Shown here: positions 27,349 to 36,127 of the stretch, piece after piece
Layout of the letters: each line of letters begins with the position of its first letter
Numbering within the stretch: the stretch's first letter is position 1
Assembly (NCBI GenBank): GCA_024234875.1
Contig: JACKNM010000015.1
Coordinates: 100,694-164,693 of the forward strand
Length of the DNA stretch: 64,000 bases
Direction: 5' to 3'
Source: Ectothiorhodospiraceae bacterium
GTDB taxonomy: Bacteria > Pseudomonadota > Gammaproteobacteria > HK1
Program-made: the position numbers and the translations under genes
The notes under the pieces: generated by a model
What the model was told of the DNA's origin: nothing
Database searches by the model: none
Seen by the model: the letters and a program-made list of their open reading frames with translations, nothing else

Positions 27349-27729
27349 GTGCGAGTTCCTCGAGGTGGTCGGATGTCGGACAGCCGAGCATTCTACGGCG
27401 AGTCGGGGCCGCCGGGGGGAAGCCTGTCCGGTCGAAGGGAGGGCCGCCGGCCGGGGGCGCATGGCGCGGGCCTCGCCGCGTCGCGTCTGGTTCGCACCGC
27501 CGGAGATCCGGAACGCTCGGCCTCGGTGGCCCGACCGCGGGAGAATCTGCAGTCGATTCAGGAGAGTACGGTCGACACCTCGAGGTGGCGACGACCGGAA
27601 TCGCCGTGCGCCGTCGGCCCCGCCGGGCGCTCCACGATCGCGAGCTCGGGACACCGCCCGAGCGCCGGACGGCGCCGCGGCTGCCGTAGCCCGATGCGAG
27701 CGCACAGGTGGGCGCGTTAGACTCGGCCC
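27349..27729. other. Intergenic region between the TAXI gene and the J-domain gene
   Basis: These 381 bases separate two divergent units and must contain their promoters. Apart from a GC-rich self-complementary stretch near CCGCCGGCCGG (about 27449-27459), I see no clear structure, repeat or gene relic. Confidence 0.4.
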
Positions 27730-27747
27730 CTCCGAAACCAGTCGGAG
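27730..27747 (+). promoter_or_regulatory. Hairpin covering the ribosome site of the J-domain gene
   Basis: Arms CTCCGA (27730-27735) and TCGGAG (27742-27747), loop AACCAG. The 3' arm contains the GGAG of the ribosome-binding site seven bases before the TTG start, so folding would hide it. Confidence 0.45.
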
Positions 27748-27753
27748 GCTGCC

Positions 27754-29022
27754 TTGGCGCGCCCCACCCAGCAGGACCTGTTCGACGCTCTCGAGCCGAC
27801 GCCGACCGCGTCGCCGGGGCTCGTCGCGGTGCCCCGAGGCCGGGCGCCGCTCTCACGGGAGCAGAAGCGGTTCAACCGGCTGGCGGAGCAGATCCGGGAT
27901 CTGCGCGCGGAGCTCGTCCGCTGGGAGGTGTACGGGACCCGCTACAACGCACGTCTGGCCGCGGAGGTCGAGCCGGCCGAGTCGGGAATGCGGGCGGCCC
28001 AGCGGCGGCTGCTACTGCGACTGGAGGGCATGCTCACCGCGCGCGCCCGCGGGGAGCGCCTGACGCGCTTCCAGCGCGACGCGGTGCGAAGCCACGTCGT
28101 GATGCTCGCCGGTGAGGTGCTCTCTGCCGGGCCCGATCCCGAGGTCGAGGCGCTGCACGACGCCTACTGCGAGATCTCACACGCCGAGATGGAACGCATC
28201 GCGCTCGAGGGCGTGCTCGGCTCGGTGCTCGGCGACGAGGCGGTGGCCGGCAACGAGGCCCGCGACGCCGACGAGCTCATGGAGCACGCCCGCGAGTGGA
28301 TCGAGCGCCAGGCGGAGGACCAGCGCGAGCGCGAGGCGGAGTCAGGCCGGCGAGGCCGTCGTCGAGCGGGTGCGGGCGAGGGCGGTCGAGCCGGCTCGAA
28401 GCGCGCCGGGGCGCGCGAGAGCGCGCTCGGCACGGTGCGCGAGATCTATCGCAAGCTGGTCAGTGCGATTCATCCGGACCGAGAGGTCGACGCCGATGCA
28501 CGCACGCGCAAGACGGTGCTGATGCAGCGGGCGAACGAGGCCTACCAGCGCGACGACCTGATGACCCTGCTGGAGCTGCAGATCGAGCTCGAGCAGATCG
28601 ACGCCGCGCACCTCGCGGCCGCTCCCCCGGAGCGGCTCCGCCATTTCACCACCGTGCTCTCCGCGCAGGTGCGGACGCTGGAGGCGGAGCTGGAGCCCAT
28701 GATCGAGCTCTTCCGCGAGCTGGCCGACCGCCCGTTCGGCCGGCTCACGCCGGAGATGGTCGACGCGGTTCTCGATGAGCGGCTGCGCGACGTACGCGAC
28801 GTGACACGAGCCATCGAGGCGGACCTCGAGCAGCTCGAGAGCCCGGCCGGGCGCCGGGCGGTCATCGATGCGGTGGTCGCCGAGGAGAGCGAGGGATTCG
28901 ACCCCGACCACCCGATCGCGCTGATCGATGCGCTCATGGCCTTCGACAGACGGCCCGAGCCGCCGCCGCGGCGTAATCGCCGAGCTGGCAGCGGCAAGAA
29001 GAAGCGGCGGCGAAAGCGCTGA
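27754..29022 (+). CDS. J-domain-containing protein (C-terminal-half J-like domain)
   Basis: The 422-residue soluble protein starts at a TTG preceded by GTCGGAGG. After a charged, helical N-terminal part, a J-domain-like segment appears around residues 228-265: REIYRKLVSAIHPDREVD with the HPD tripeptide at 240-242, then MQRANEAYQRDDLMTLLELQ. J domains stimulate the ATPase of DnaK. A basic, low-complexity linker precedes the J segment (about residues 195-220), and the C-terminus ends in a Lys/Arg-rich tail (GKKKRRRKR). It is not DnaJ itself, as it lacks a Gly-Phe region and zinc centre. It stands alone. Confidence 0.8.
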   Translation: MARPTQQDLFDALEPTPTASPGLVAVPRGRAPLSREQKRFNRLAEQIRDLRAELVRWEVYGTRYNARLAAEVEPAESGMRAAQRRLLLRLEGMLTARARGERLTRFQRDAVRSHVVMLAGEVLSAGPDPEVEALHDAYCEISHAEMERIALEGVLGSVLGDEAVAGNEARDADELMEHAREWIERQAEDQREREAESGRRGRRRAGAGEGGRAGSKRAGARESALGTVREIYRKLVSAIHPDREVDADARTRKTVLMQRANEAYQRDDLMTLLELQIELEQIDAAHLAAAPPERLRHFTTVLSAQVRTLEAELEPMIELFRELADRPFGRLTPEMVDAVLDERLRDVRDVTRAIEADLEQLESPAGRRAVIDAVVAEESEGFDPDHPIALIDALMAFDRRPEPPPRRNRRAGSGKKKRRRKR

Positions 29023-29046
29023 CCACGTCTCGCGGGATCCGGTCTC

Positions 29047-29076
29047 GGCCCGGCTCGCCGTGGTCGATGCCGGGCC
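29047..29076. terminator. Hairpin after the J-domain gene
   Basis: Arms GGCCCGGC and GCCGGGCC form a perfect 8-bp stem, 25 bp past the J-domain stop and in the convergent gap before the PAS regulator. There is no T-tract. Confidence 0.35.
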
Positions 29077-29247
29077 GTCCACGCCGACGTGGGCCGGTGA
29101 CCTGCAGACCCGCCCGAGTCGGGCTCGGATCTCGGGCGCGGGTCCTGCCGTTGCGGCGCGGCTCCGCGATCGCGGGTGCGGCGAGGGTCGGCACTCCGAG
29201 CCGCGCGTCGATTGATCGCGGCGCGGACGCGTCCGGGGCCACCGACC

Positions 29248-29931
29248 TCAGCTCGCGCCGGGTTTGCTCAGGTAGTTGTAGACGGTGGCCCGCCCCATGC
29301 CCAGCAGGCGGGAGATGTATCCGGCCGCGTTGCGGCCGCCGAAGGCACCGTCGTCGGCGAGCGCCCGCACGAGCTCTCGCTTCTGGACCCGAGTGAGGTC
29401 GGAGACGCTCAATCCGCGCGTCGCGGTCCAGTGGCGGATATAGCGGTTGATGCGCTCGTGCCAGTCGTCGCGGAACAGACTCTCCGGCTGTCCGGCGCCG
29501 GCCGGAACGGAGACGAAGCTCTGCAGCGTCAGCAGGATGCTCTCGAAGTCACTCATGTCGGCGTTGATGCACATCACCGCCTGCGGCCTGCCCGAGGCAT
29601 CACGGAGCACGGCGCTGATCGACTTCACACGTCGGCCGTCCCAGTTGGTCTTCTCGTACGGTCCGATGACCACGTCGGTGGGCTCGAAGTCGATCTCGTG
29701 GAGATTGGCCGGATCGCCGAGCTCGCGCCTGGAGAAGTTGCCGGCGATGTGGACCACCGTGCCGCTGGCGAGATCGTGCAGCACGACCTCCGCGAAGGGC
29801 GCGAACAGATTCGCCACCGCATCGCAGACGGGCACGAACGGCGCGACGTCCGGGCGAATCGCGCCCTTGCGGCGGGCATGGCCCGAAGGCTTGCTCGCCG
29901 ACGGGGGCGGAGTTGTGCGTCCACGCGCCAA
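29248..29931 (-). CDS. YheO/DauR-like PAS and helix-turn-helix regulator
   Basis: The 227-residue protein has an N-terminal YheO-like PAS domain (PVCDAVANLFAPFAEVVLHD, SAVLRDASGRPQAVMCINAD) and a C-terminal DNA-binding domain (LTRVQKRELVRALADDGAF, then AAGYISRLLGMGRATVYNYL). The start is a TTG at 29931. Such regulators include DauR, which controls D-arginine catabolism in Pseudomonas. It is divergent from an amino-acid ABC transporter followed by an ornithine-cyclodeaminase-family gene. DauB in the Dau system belongs to that same enzyme family, so the pairing is meaningful. Confidence 0.85.
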   Translation of the reverse strand: MARGRTTPPPSASKPSGHARRKGAIRPDVAPFVPVCDAVANLFAPFAEVVLHDLASGTVVHIAGNFSRRELGDPANLHEIDFEPTDVVIGPYEKTNWDGRRVKSISAVLRDASGRPQAVMCINADMSDFESILLTLQSFVSVPAGAGQPESLFRDDWHERINRYIRHWTATRGLSVSDLTRVQKRELVRALADDGAFGGRNAAGYISRLLGMGRATVYNYLSKPGAS

Positions 29932-30009
29932 GCAGCGATCCTCCTCGACTCTGGTCCGGACCGAGGCCGCGGCTGCGGTCCCGGGTCCGGGATTGTAGCG
30001 AACCGTTCG

Positions 30010-30047
30010 CCAGACTAGATCGTCCAGTCTGGATAGAATAGTCTACA
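30010..30047. promoter_or_regulatory. Dyad and -10-like element in front of the amino-acid transporter operon
   Basis: Arms CCAGACT (30010-30016) and AGTCTGG (30026-30032) flank a 9-bp spacer. Immediately after comes TAGAAT (30034-30039), a good -10 match on the plus strand, inside a second dyad TAGA-N4-TCTA. The overlap of operator and -10 suggests repression, probably by the divergent PAS regulator. Confidence 0.55.
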
Positions 30048-30141
30048 GGCGGGTCGCCCCCTGACCCGACACGGCCGCATCCGCCCGAGGGCTCTCCCCG
30101 CCAGGGTGGTCCGGTCCGAATCGAATCGGAGGTGTAACGGC

Positions 30142-30948
30142 ATGCAGAAACGAACAGTCACCTTGCTCGGGTTGGTCGCCGCCGCGCTGGTGTACGGACA
30201 CACCGCGACCGCCGAGACGCTCCGTGTCGGCATGGAATGCACCTACGCGCCATTCAACTACCGAACGGCCGACGGCAAGTTGGCCGGATACGACGTCGAC
30301 GTCGCCAACGGAGTCTCCGAGAAGCTCGGCGTCGATCTCGAGTTCGTCTGTCAGGAGTGGAGCGGCATGATCCCCGCGCTGCTCGCGAACAAGTTCGACC
30401 TCATCATCGCCTCGATGTCGATCACGCCCAAGCGCATGGAGCAGATCGACTTCTCGTCGCCGTATCGGGTCTCCATCGGCCGCCTCGTCGGCCCCGTCGG
30501 CAAGGGGTGGCAGCTGTTCGGCGCCGACGGCGCCCCGATCGCCGCCAGCTTCAAGGGGCTGCGCGTCGGGGTGGAGCGGGCATCGACGTACTTCGAGTGG
30601 TTCAAGGCGAAGCTGCCCGACGCCGAGCTGGTGCTCTACGACGGTGCCGAGCCGATGTACCTCGATCTCAAGAACGGCCGGGTCGACGTGATCATGACCA
30701 ACCCGATGAAGGCCCATCTGAGCTTTCTGAGCGGGGAAGGGAAGGGCAAGTACGAGTTCGTGAGCCCCGCGATCAACGAGCCGAAGTATTTCGGTCCGGG
30801 CGTCGGCGTGGGACTGCGCAAGGGCAACGAGGCGCTGCGCGACAAGATCAGCGACGCGCTTCGGCAGCTCATCCGCGAGGGAAAGCTCGAGGAGTACGCG
30901 CTCAAGATCTTCCCGTTCCCGATCCACGACGATGCGTGGGCCAACTGA
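30142..30948 (+). CDS. Polar amino-acid ABC transporter substrate-binding protein
   Basis: The 268-residue secreted protein has a signal peptide (RTVTLLGLVAAALVYGHTATA) and then the family-3 binding fold: ETLRVGMECTYAPFNYRTAD, GYDVDVANGVSEKLG, and DLIIASMSITPKRMEQIDFS. ATG 30142 has a GGAGGTG ribosome site. It is the first gene of a four-gene transporter operon. The binding-site residues suggest a polar or basic amino acid, but the ligand cannot be fixed by eye. Confidence 0.92.
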   Translation: MQKRTVTLLGLVAAALVYGHTATAETLRVGMECTYAPFNYRTADGKLAGYDVDVANGVSEKLGVDLEFVCQEWSGMIPALLANKFDLIIASMSITPKRMEQIDFSSPYRVSIGRLVGPVGKGWQLFGADGAPIAASFKGLRVGVERASTYFEWFKAKLPDAELVLYDGAEPMYLDLKNGRVDVIMTNPMKAHLSFLSGEGKGKYEFVSPAINEPKYFGPGVGVGLRKGNEALRDKISDALRQLIREGKLEEYALKIFPFPIHDDAWAN

Positions 30949-31033
30949 GTAGACCGGCACATGGACTCGCGGGCGGGCGTCAGGTGATGCCCGCCCGCAT
31001 CGAGCGCGGCACCAGCCGACACCGAGGGCAGCG

Positions 31034-31729
31034 GTGGAAGCGATGACCGGATGGTGGGACGACTACCTGTGGGCCGCGCTCACCGTGGCCAAGGTATTCG
31101 TCTGCTCGCTCGTGTTCATGGTCGTCTTCGGGCTGTCGGGCGCGGCCGCGAAACTCTCGTCCAGCAAGCCCGCCCAGGCGGTCGCCAACGCCTACACCGT
31201 GTTCTTTCGCGGCACGCCCGAGATCCTGGTGGTGTTGCTGCTCTACTTCGGGTCGGCCGTGACCCTCACCGCCGTGGGGCGGCTCTTCGACCCGTCGATT
31301 CGCTTCCTCGACATCCCGCCGTTCTGGGCCGGCACGATCGCGATCGCCCTGGTGGTCGGAGCCTACGCCACGGAGACCTTTCGTGGCGCCTTCCTGGGGG
31401 TGAGCCCGGGCAGCATCGAGGCGGCGCGGGCGCTCGGCATGTCGGGGCTGCAGACGTTCGTCTACATCCGCATTCCGGAGATGTGGCGGCTGGCCCTGCC
31501 GCCCTTCGGGAACCACATGTTGTCGCTGGTGAAGGACACCGCGCTCATCTCGATCATCGGTCTCGAGGAGATGCTGTTCGTGGCGAAGCAGGCCACCAGC
31601 ACCACCGGCAAGCCGTTCACGATGTACATCGTCGTCGGCCTCATCTATCTGGCCTTCTCGACCCTGGTCACCGGGCTCACCATGGCCCTCGAGCACCATG
31701 CCAACCGCCATCTGCGGGCTCCGACGTGA
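31034..31729 (+). CDS. Polar amino-acid ABC transporter permease
   Basis: The 231-residue HisM/HisQ-type inner-membrane permease has about five hydrophobic segments. The start is GTG 31034 or ATG 31043. The EAA loop that contacts the ATPase reads EAARALGMSGLQTFVYIRIPE. The stop overlaps the next permease start (GTGA), indicating translational coupling and a heterodimeric channel. Confidence 0.92.
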   Translation: MEAMTGWWDDYLWAALTVAKVFVCSLVFMVVFGLSGAAAKLSSSKPAQAVANAYTVFFRGTPEILVVLLLYFGSAVTLTAVGRLFDPSIRFLDIPPFWAGTIAIALVVGAYATETFRGAFLGVSPGSIEAARALGMSGLQTFVYIRIPEMWRLALPPFGNHMLSLVKDTALISIIGLEEMLFVAKQATSTTGKPFTMYIVVGLIYLAFSTLVTGLTMALEHHANRHLRAPT

Positions 31730-32418
31730 AAGTCGAGATCGCGCTCGATGCATTGCCGAGGATGCTCGCGGGAATCGGCCTGACGTTCCAACTCCTGCTT
31801 CTCGCGCTCGGCATCGGGACGGCTCTCGCGGTGCTGCTCCTGTTGATGCGCATCAGTGGCCGATGGTGGCTGTCGTTGCCTGCCCAGGCGTATTGCTATG
31901 TGTTCCGCGGGACACCGATCCTGGTGCAGATCTTCATCATCTACTACGGCCTGCCGCAGTTCGAGTGGTTGCGCGAAAGCGTCCTGTGGGTCGTGCTGCG
32001 CGACCCTTTCGGATGCGCCGTCCTCGCGCTCGCGCTCAACGTCGGAGCCTACGTCACCGAGATCCTGCGCGGTGGCGTGCTGTCGGTCGAGCGTGGTCTG
32101 TTGGAGGCAGGGGCGGCCCTCGGCATGTCGTCGACCCATCGGTTCGTCTACATCACGGCGCCGCTGGCAGTTCGAATCGCGCTTCCCGCCTATGGCAACG
32201 AGATCATCAGCCTCCTGAAGTCCACCGCGCTGGCGAGCACCATCACCCTCGCGGACATGACCGGAATCGCGAGGACGGTGGTTGCGGAGACGTTCGCGCC
32301 ATACGAGGTCTTCATCTCGCTGGCCCTCGTCTACGTTTCTCTGGCCTGGCTGATCCAGCGCTCGATGCATCGCGTCGAGGCACGGATCGGCCGCTACGCG
32401 ACTCGTCGAGCTGGCTGA
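31726..32418 (+). CDS. Polar amino-acid ABC transporter permease
   Basis: The 230-residue second permease of the pair starts with GTG 31726 (VKVEIALDALPRMLAGIG). Its EAA loop is EAGAALGMSSTHRFVYITAP and FRGTPILVQIFIIYYGLPQ is a family block. The frame is open upstream, but within the preceding permease gene and without similarity. One base separates it from the ATPase gene. Confidence 0.92.
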   Translation: MKVEIALDALPRMLAGIGLTFQLLLLALGIGTALAVLLLLMRISGRWWLSLPAQAYCYVFRGTPILVQIFIIYYGLPQFEWLRESVLWVVLRDPFGCAVLALALNVGAYVTEILRGGVLSVERGLLEAGAALGMSSTHRFVYITAPLAVRIALPAYGNEIISLLKSTALASTITLADMTGIARTVVAETFAPYEVFISLALVYVSLAWLIQRSMHRVEARIGRYATRRAG

Positions 32419-32419
32419 C

Positions 32420-33169
32420 ATGAGCACCCAGACCTCCCCGATCATCCGCCTCGTATCCGTCGGCAAGCGCTTCGGAGATTTCGAGGCCTTGGTTGACGTC
32501 GATCTGGAGGTTCGCCCTGGCGAGCGGATCGTGATCTGCGGTCCGTCGGGCTCCGGGAAGTCGACGTTGATCCGATGCATCAATCGGATGGAGAAGCACA
32601 CCAGCGGAACCATCGTCGTCAACGGGCACGAGCTGACCGACGACCTCCGGGACATCGACGCCGTGCGCCGCGAGATCGGGATGGTGTTCCAGAGCTTCAA
32701 TCTGTTTCCGCACATGACCGTCCTGCGGAACTTGACGATCGCCCAACGCCTGGTGCGCAAGACGCCGAAGGCGGAGGCCGAGGCCGTCGCGATGCACTTC
32801 CTGGAACGCGTGCGGATTCCCGAGCAGGCCGCCAAGTATCCGGCTCAGCTCTCCGGGGGGCAGCAGCAACGCGTCGCGATCGCGAGGGCGCTGTGCATGA
32901 AGCCGCGGATCATGCTGTTCGACGAGCCGACCTCGGCCCTCGACCCGGAGATGATCTCCGAGGTCTTGGAGGTGATGGTCGATCTGGCCGGGGACGGGAT
33001 GACGATGGTTTGCGTGACCCACGAGATGGGGTTCGCGCGCTCGGTCGCCGACCGGGTCATCTTCATGGACCGCGGCCGCCTGGTCGAGCAGGCCGATCCG
33101 GAGACGTTCTTCACCCGACCGCAGAACGAGCGAACGGCGCTGTTCCTGCGCCAGATTCTGAGGCACTAG
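32420..33169 (+). CDS. Polar amino-acid ABC transporter ATPase
   Basis: The 249-residue HisP/GlnQ-type ATPase has Walker A GPSGSGKST, Q-loop MVFQSFNLFPHMTV, signature LSGGQQQRVAIARAL and Walker B IMLFDEPTSALDPE. It energises the two permeases encoded immediately upstream and completes the transporter. Confidence 0.95.
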   Translation: MSTQTSPIIRLVSVGKRFGDFEALVDVDLEVRPGERIVICGPSGSGKSTLIRCINRMEKHTSGTIVVNGHELTDDLRDIDAVRREIGMVFQSFNLFPHMTVLRNLTIAQRLVRKTPKAEAEAVAMHFLERVRIPEQAAKYPAQLSGGQQQRVAIARALCMKPRIMLFDEPTSALDPEMISEVLEVMVDLAGDGMTMVCVTHEMGFARSVADRVIFMDRGRLVEQADPETFFTRPQNERTALFLRQILRH

Positions 33170-33253
33170 CCCACGTGGTCCATGAGCACGCAAGGCCATG
33201 CCGGGCGGTGCGACGGCGATGCCGGAGACCTTCTTTCTCGACGAGAGTACCCG

Positions 33254-34210
33254 ATGGCGAACGTGTACAGCGCTGACCAGATTCGTGCCGCGGTCGACGA
33301 GATCGACGTCACCCCGTTGATCGAGGAGGGGTTCGTCGCCTACTCCGAGGGTCGTGTCGTCGTCCCACCGGTGGGGGAGCTGACGTTCGAGGACCCGCCG
33401 GGCGACACCCACATCAAGTACGGCTACATCCGCGGTGACGATGCGTTCGTCATCAAGATCGCCTCGGGGTTCTACGCCAATCCGACGCTCGGTCTGCCGT
33501 CGAGCTCGGGCCTGATGCTGCTGTTCTCTCAGCAGACCGGCCAGTTGCGCGCGGTGCTGTTGGACGAGGGATTTCTGACCAACGTGCGCACCGCGGTCGC
33601 CGGGCGGATCGCGGCGCGATACCTCGCGCCGGCCGAGGTGAGCGCGATCGGCGTGCTCGGAACGGGGACGATGGCACGCATGCAGGTCGCCTATCTCGCG
33701 AGCGAGACCGGTTGCCGCGACGTGGTGGTCTGGGGACGATCAGACGCGAGCCTCGAGCGCTACCAGCGAGACATGGAGGCGCTCGGCTACCACGTGACCC
33801 CGACGCGTGAGGCCTCCGCGGTCGGCGCAGCCTGCAATCTGATCGTCACCACCACGCCGGCGACCGTCCCGTTGCTGCGCGCATGCGACGTGCGCCCGGG
33901 CACGCACATCACGGCTGTCGGCTCGGATACCGCCGAGAAGCAGGAGCTCGATGCGGAGATCTTGCGCGCCGCGGACGTCGTGGTCGCCGACAGCATCGTC
34001 CAGTGCCGCGACCGCGGCGAGATTCATCACGCGGTTGCGGCGGGAGCGCTCGACCTGTCGACGGTGCGTGAGCTCGGCGAGGTGATCAAGGCTGGGCGGC
34101 GGGCGCGCGAGTCGGACTCGGCGATCACGGTTGCCGACCTGACCGGGGTCGCGGTGCAGGACATCCAGATCGCGAAGGCGGTGCATCGACGCTTGTGCGC
34201 TCCGGGTTAG
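33254..34210 (+). CDS. Ornithine cyclodeaminase / mu-crystallin family dehydrogenase
   Basis: The 318-residue NAD(P)-dependent enzyme has the family layout: substrate-domain blocks with HIKYGYIRGDDAFVIKIASG and LTNVRTAVAGRIAARYLA, then a Rossmann motif GVLGTGTMARMQ and the late block HITAVGSDTAEKQELD. Family members include ornithine cyclodeaminase, alanine dehydrogenase and DauB, the anabolic arginine dehydrogenase. ATG 33254 gives the family N-terminus; an upstream in-frame ATG at 33182 adds 24 unrelated residues. With the DauR-like regulator and the amino-acid transporter it suggests conversion of an imported amino acid or its imine. Confidence 0.87.
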   Translation: MANVYSADQIRAAVDEIDVTPLIEEGFVAYSEGRVVVPPVGELTFEDPPGDTHIKYGYIRGDDAFVIKIASGFYANPTLGLPSSSGLMLLFSQQTGQLRAVLLDEGFLTNVRTAVAGRIAARYLAPAEVSAIGVLGTGTMARMQVAYLASETGCRDVVVWGRSDASLERYQRDMEALGYHVTPTREASAVGAACNLIVTTTPATVPLLRACDVRPGTHITAVGSDTAEKQELDAEILRAADVVVADSIVQCRDRGEIHHAVAAGALDLSTVRELGEVIKAGRRARESDSAITVADLTGVAVQDIQIAKAVHRRLCAPG

Positions 34211-34359
34211 GGAAGGTCTGCGAAACCGCGGGCCTTCCCGCGGCGCGGAGCTCGTTCCGAGCTCGCCTTCCCCGAGCCCGGCTGCCCTGAGCCAGCCGAA
34301 GGGTTGGAGGGTCGAGGGGATGCACCGTCTCTGCGCAACTCCACGTTGGAGTTGTGCAG
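34211..34359. repeat. REP-like repeat with several hairpins, copy A
   Basis: The element follows the dehydrogenase stop. It contains stem CCGCGG/CCGCGG (34226-34243), stem GAGCTCG/CGAGCTC (34248-34264), a CCCTGAG...CGAAGGG core (34284-34320), and a 13-bp hairpin with a 3-base loop and one G-T pair (34331-34359). The first part is shared with copy B after thrC. Confidence 0.7.
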
Positions 34360-34427
34360 AGTTTCCTTGGACGCGCAGCCGGCTCGGCTGGGGGCTTTCG
34401 GGTATCAGCGGACGGTGGAGGAGTGCG

Positions 34428-35885
34428 GTGATTCGATTCGTCAGCACGCGTGGTGGCATCGCGCCAGTCGCCTTCGACGAGGCCGTGTTGCAGGGATTCG
34501 CAGCCGACGGGGGCCTGTTCGTTCCGGACTCGATTCCGGTCGTTTCCGCCGCGGAGCTGGAGCGGCTGTCGACGCTGGACTTCCCGGCGCTCGCGAGCGA
34601 GCTGGTGTCGCGGTTCGTCGATCCGGCCGTGATCGACCACGCGCGCCTGCGCACCCTGGTGGCCGACGGCTTTCGGGCTTTCGACGCCAGGGACGTGGTG
34701 GAGTTGGTGACACTCCAGGGCTCGGGTGGGCTGCGGGTGCTCGAGCTGTTCCACGGGCCGACCCTCTCGTTCAAGGACCTCGCGATGGGCTTCCTGATGA
34801 ACGTGGTCGACGACCTGCTCGAGCAACGTGGCGAGCGCCTGAACATCGTCCTCGCCACCACCGGTGACACCGGGCCGGCGGCGGCATGGGCGGCCGCGGG
34901 CAAGAAGCGCATCGACTGCTGGCCGCTCTATCCGCTGGGGATGATCTCCGACGCTCAGGCGCGACAGATGACCACCCTCGAGGCCGACAACGTCCATCCG
35001 GTGGCGGTCGAGGACTGTCGCGACGGGGGTGACGACCTCGACCTCGTCGTCGCGGACCTGTTCGGCGACGGGGACACGAGGCGCGAGCTGAAGCTCTCGA
35101 GCGTCAACTCGATCAACTGGTGCCGGGTGATGATGCAGGCCGTGCACTACTTCCATGCCTACTTCCGCACCGTGGAGGCGGTTGGTGACCCGATCGTGTT
35201 CTCGGTGCCGACCGGTGCGTTCGGCAACCTGTTCGGTGGCTACCTGGCGCGCGCCATGGGGCTCCCGGTGGCGCGCTTCGTGTGTGCGAACAACGTGAAC
35301 GACGGTCTGCACACTGCCATCACGACCGGCAGCTTCCCCCGGCGGGATCTGGTGCAGACCCCATCGTCGGCCATCGACATCGTCGCGCCGTACAACTTCT
35401 GGCGGCTGCTCCACTGCGTCACGGGTGGTGACAGTGCACGCATCCGACGCTGGATGGACGACTTCACCGCCCGACGCGAGGCCCGCCTGGACGATACGAC
35501 CAGTCGTTCCCTGCGCGACATCTTCGCTTCCGCGGCGATCGCCGACCAGACCACGCTCGACACCATGCGCTCGGTCCATTCCGAGAGCGGCTACCTGCTC
35601 GATCCGCACGGTGCGGTCGCGGTGGCGGCCGCGCGAGCAGTCGCCTCCGAGCTGCCGTCGGGCGTCCCGGTCGTGTGCCTTGCGACTGCCCACCCGGCCA
35701 AGTTCCCGGATGTCGTCGCCCGCGCGCTGGGCGGTGATCGCGGTCTGCCGGCGGCCGCGCGCCACCCCTCGATCGAGAACGCGCGCCACGCCTGCCAGCA
35801 CCTGCGGCTCTGCAGCCTGGAGCACCTGCGGTCGGGTCTGGCGCAGGCGATGCGACGGCAGATCGTCCGGCGCACCGACGGCTAG
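34428..35885 (+). CDS. thrC: Threonine synthase
   Basis: The 485-residue PLP enzyme converts O-phosphohomoserine to threonine. The N-terminus IRFVSTRGGIAPVAFDEAVL and AADGGLFVP, the PLP lysine motif HGPTLSFKDLAMGFL, NIVLATTGDTGPAA, and SSVNSINWCRVM are all as in the long bacterial/yeast form. I chose GTG 34428 with a GGAGGAG site four bases upstream; the frame extends to 34320 but that part is the repeat. It lies between two repeat copies and is probably a separate transcription unit from the transporter operon. Confidence 0.93.
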   Translation: MIRFVSTRGGIAPVAFDEAVLQGFAADGGLFVPDSIPVVSAAELERLSTLDFPALASELVSRFVDPAVIDHARLRTLVADGFRAFDARDVVELVTLQGSGGLRVLELFHGPTLSFKDLAMGFLMNVVDDLLEQRGERLNIVLATTGDTGPAAAWAAAGKKRIDCWPLYPLGMISDAQARQMTTLEADNVHPVAVEDCRDGGDDLDLVVADLFGDGDTRRELKLSSVNSINWCRVMMQAVHYFHAYFRTVEAVGDPIVFSVPTGAFGNLFGGYLARAMGLPVARFVCANNVNDGLHTAITTGSFPRRDLVQTPSSAIDIVAPYNFWRLLHCVTGGDSARIRRWMDDFTARREARLDDTTSRSLRDIFASAAIADQTTLDTMRSVHSESGYLLDPHGAVAVAAARAVASELPSGVPVVCLATAHPAKFPDVVARALGGDRGLPAAARHPSIENARHACQHLRLCSLEHLRSGLAQAMRRQIVRRTDG

Positions 35886-35888
35886 GCG

Positions 35889-35980
35889 AGGTCTGCGAGA
35901 CCGCGGCCCTTCCTGCGGTGCCCGACTCGTCTCGAGTCGGCCCGCCCCGAGCCGAGCGAAGGGTCGAAGGGATACACCGC
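35889..35980. repeat. REP-like repeat with hairpins, copy B
   Basis: It starts GGTCTGCGAGACCGCGG as copy A does, has stem CCGACTCG/CGAGTCGG (35922-35940) at the same place as the second stem of copy A but with different paired bases, and ends in the 29-bp core at 35944-35972, which contains GCGAAGGGTCGAAGGGA. Confidence 0.7.
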
Positions 35981-36127
35981 CTTCGCGATCGCGTGCGTGA
36001 TCGAAGCGTGCGGCAGGTGGCGCTTCGCCGGTGGGTGCTGGCGGCGAGCGGACGTTTCGAAGGGGGCGCCCGGCCCATGCTATCGTGCGCGCTGCTCGAG
36101 CTGTCGCCAGGGGAGCGCGAGGTGAGC

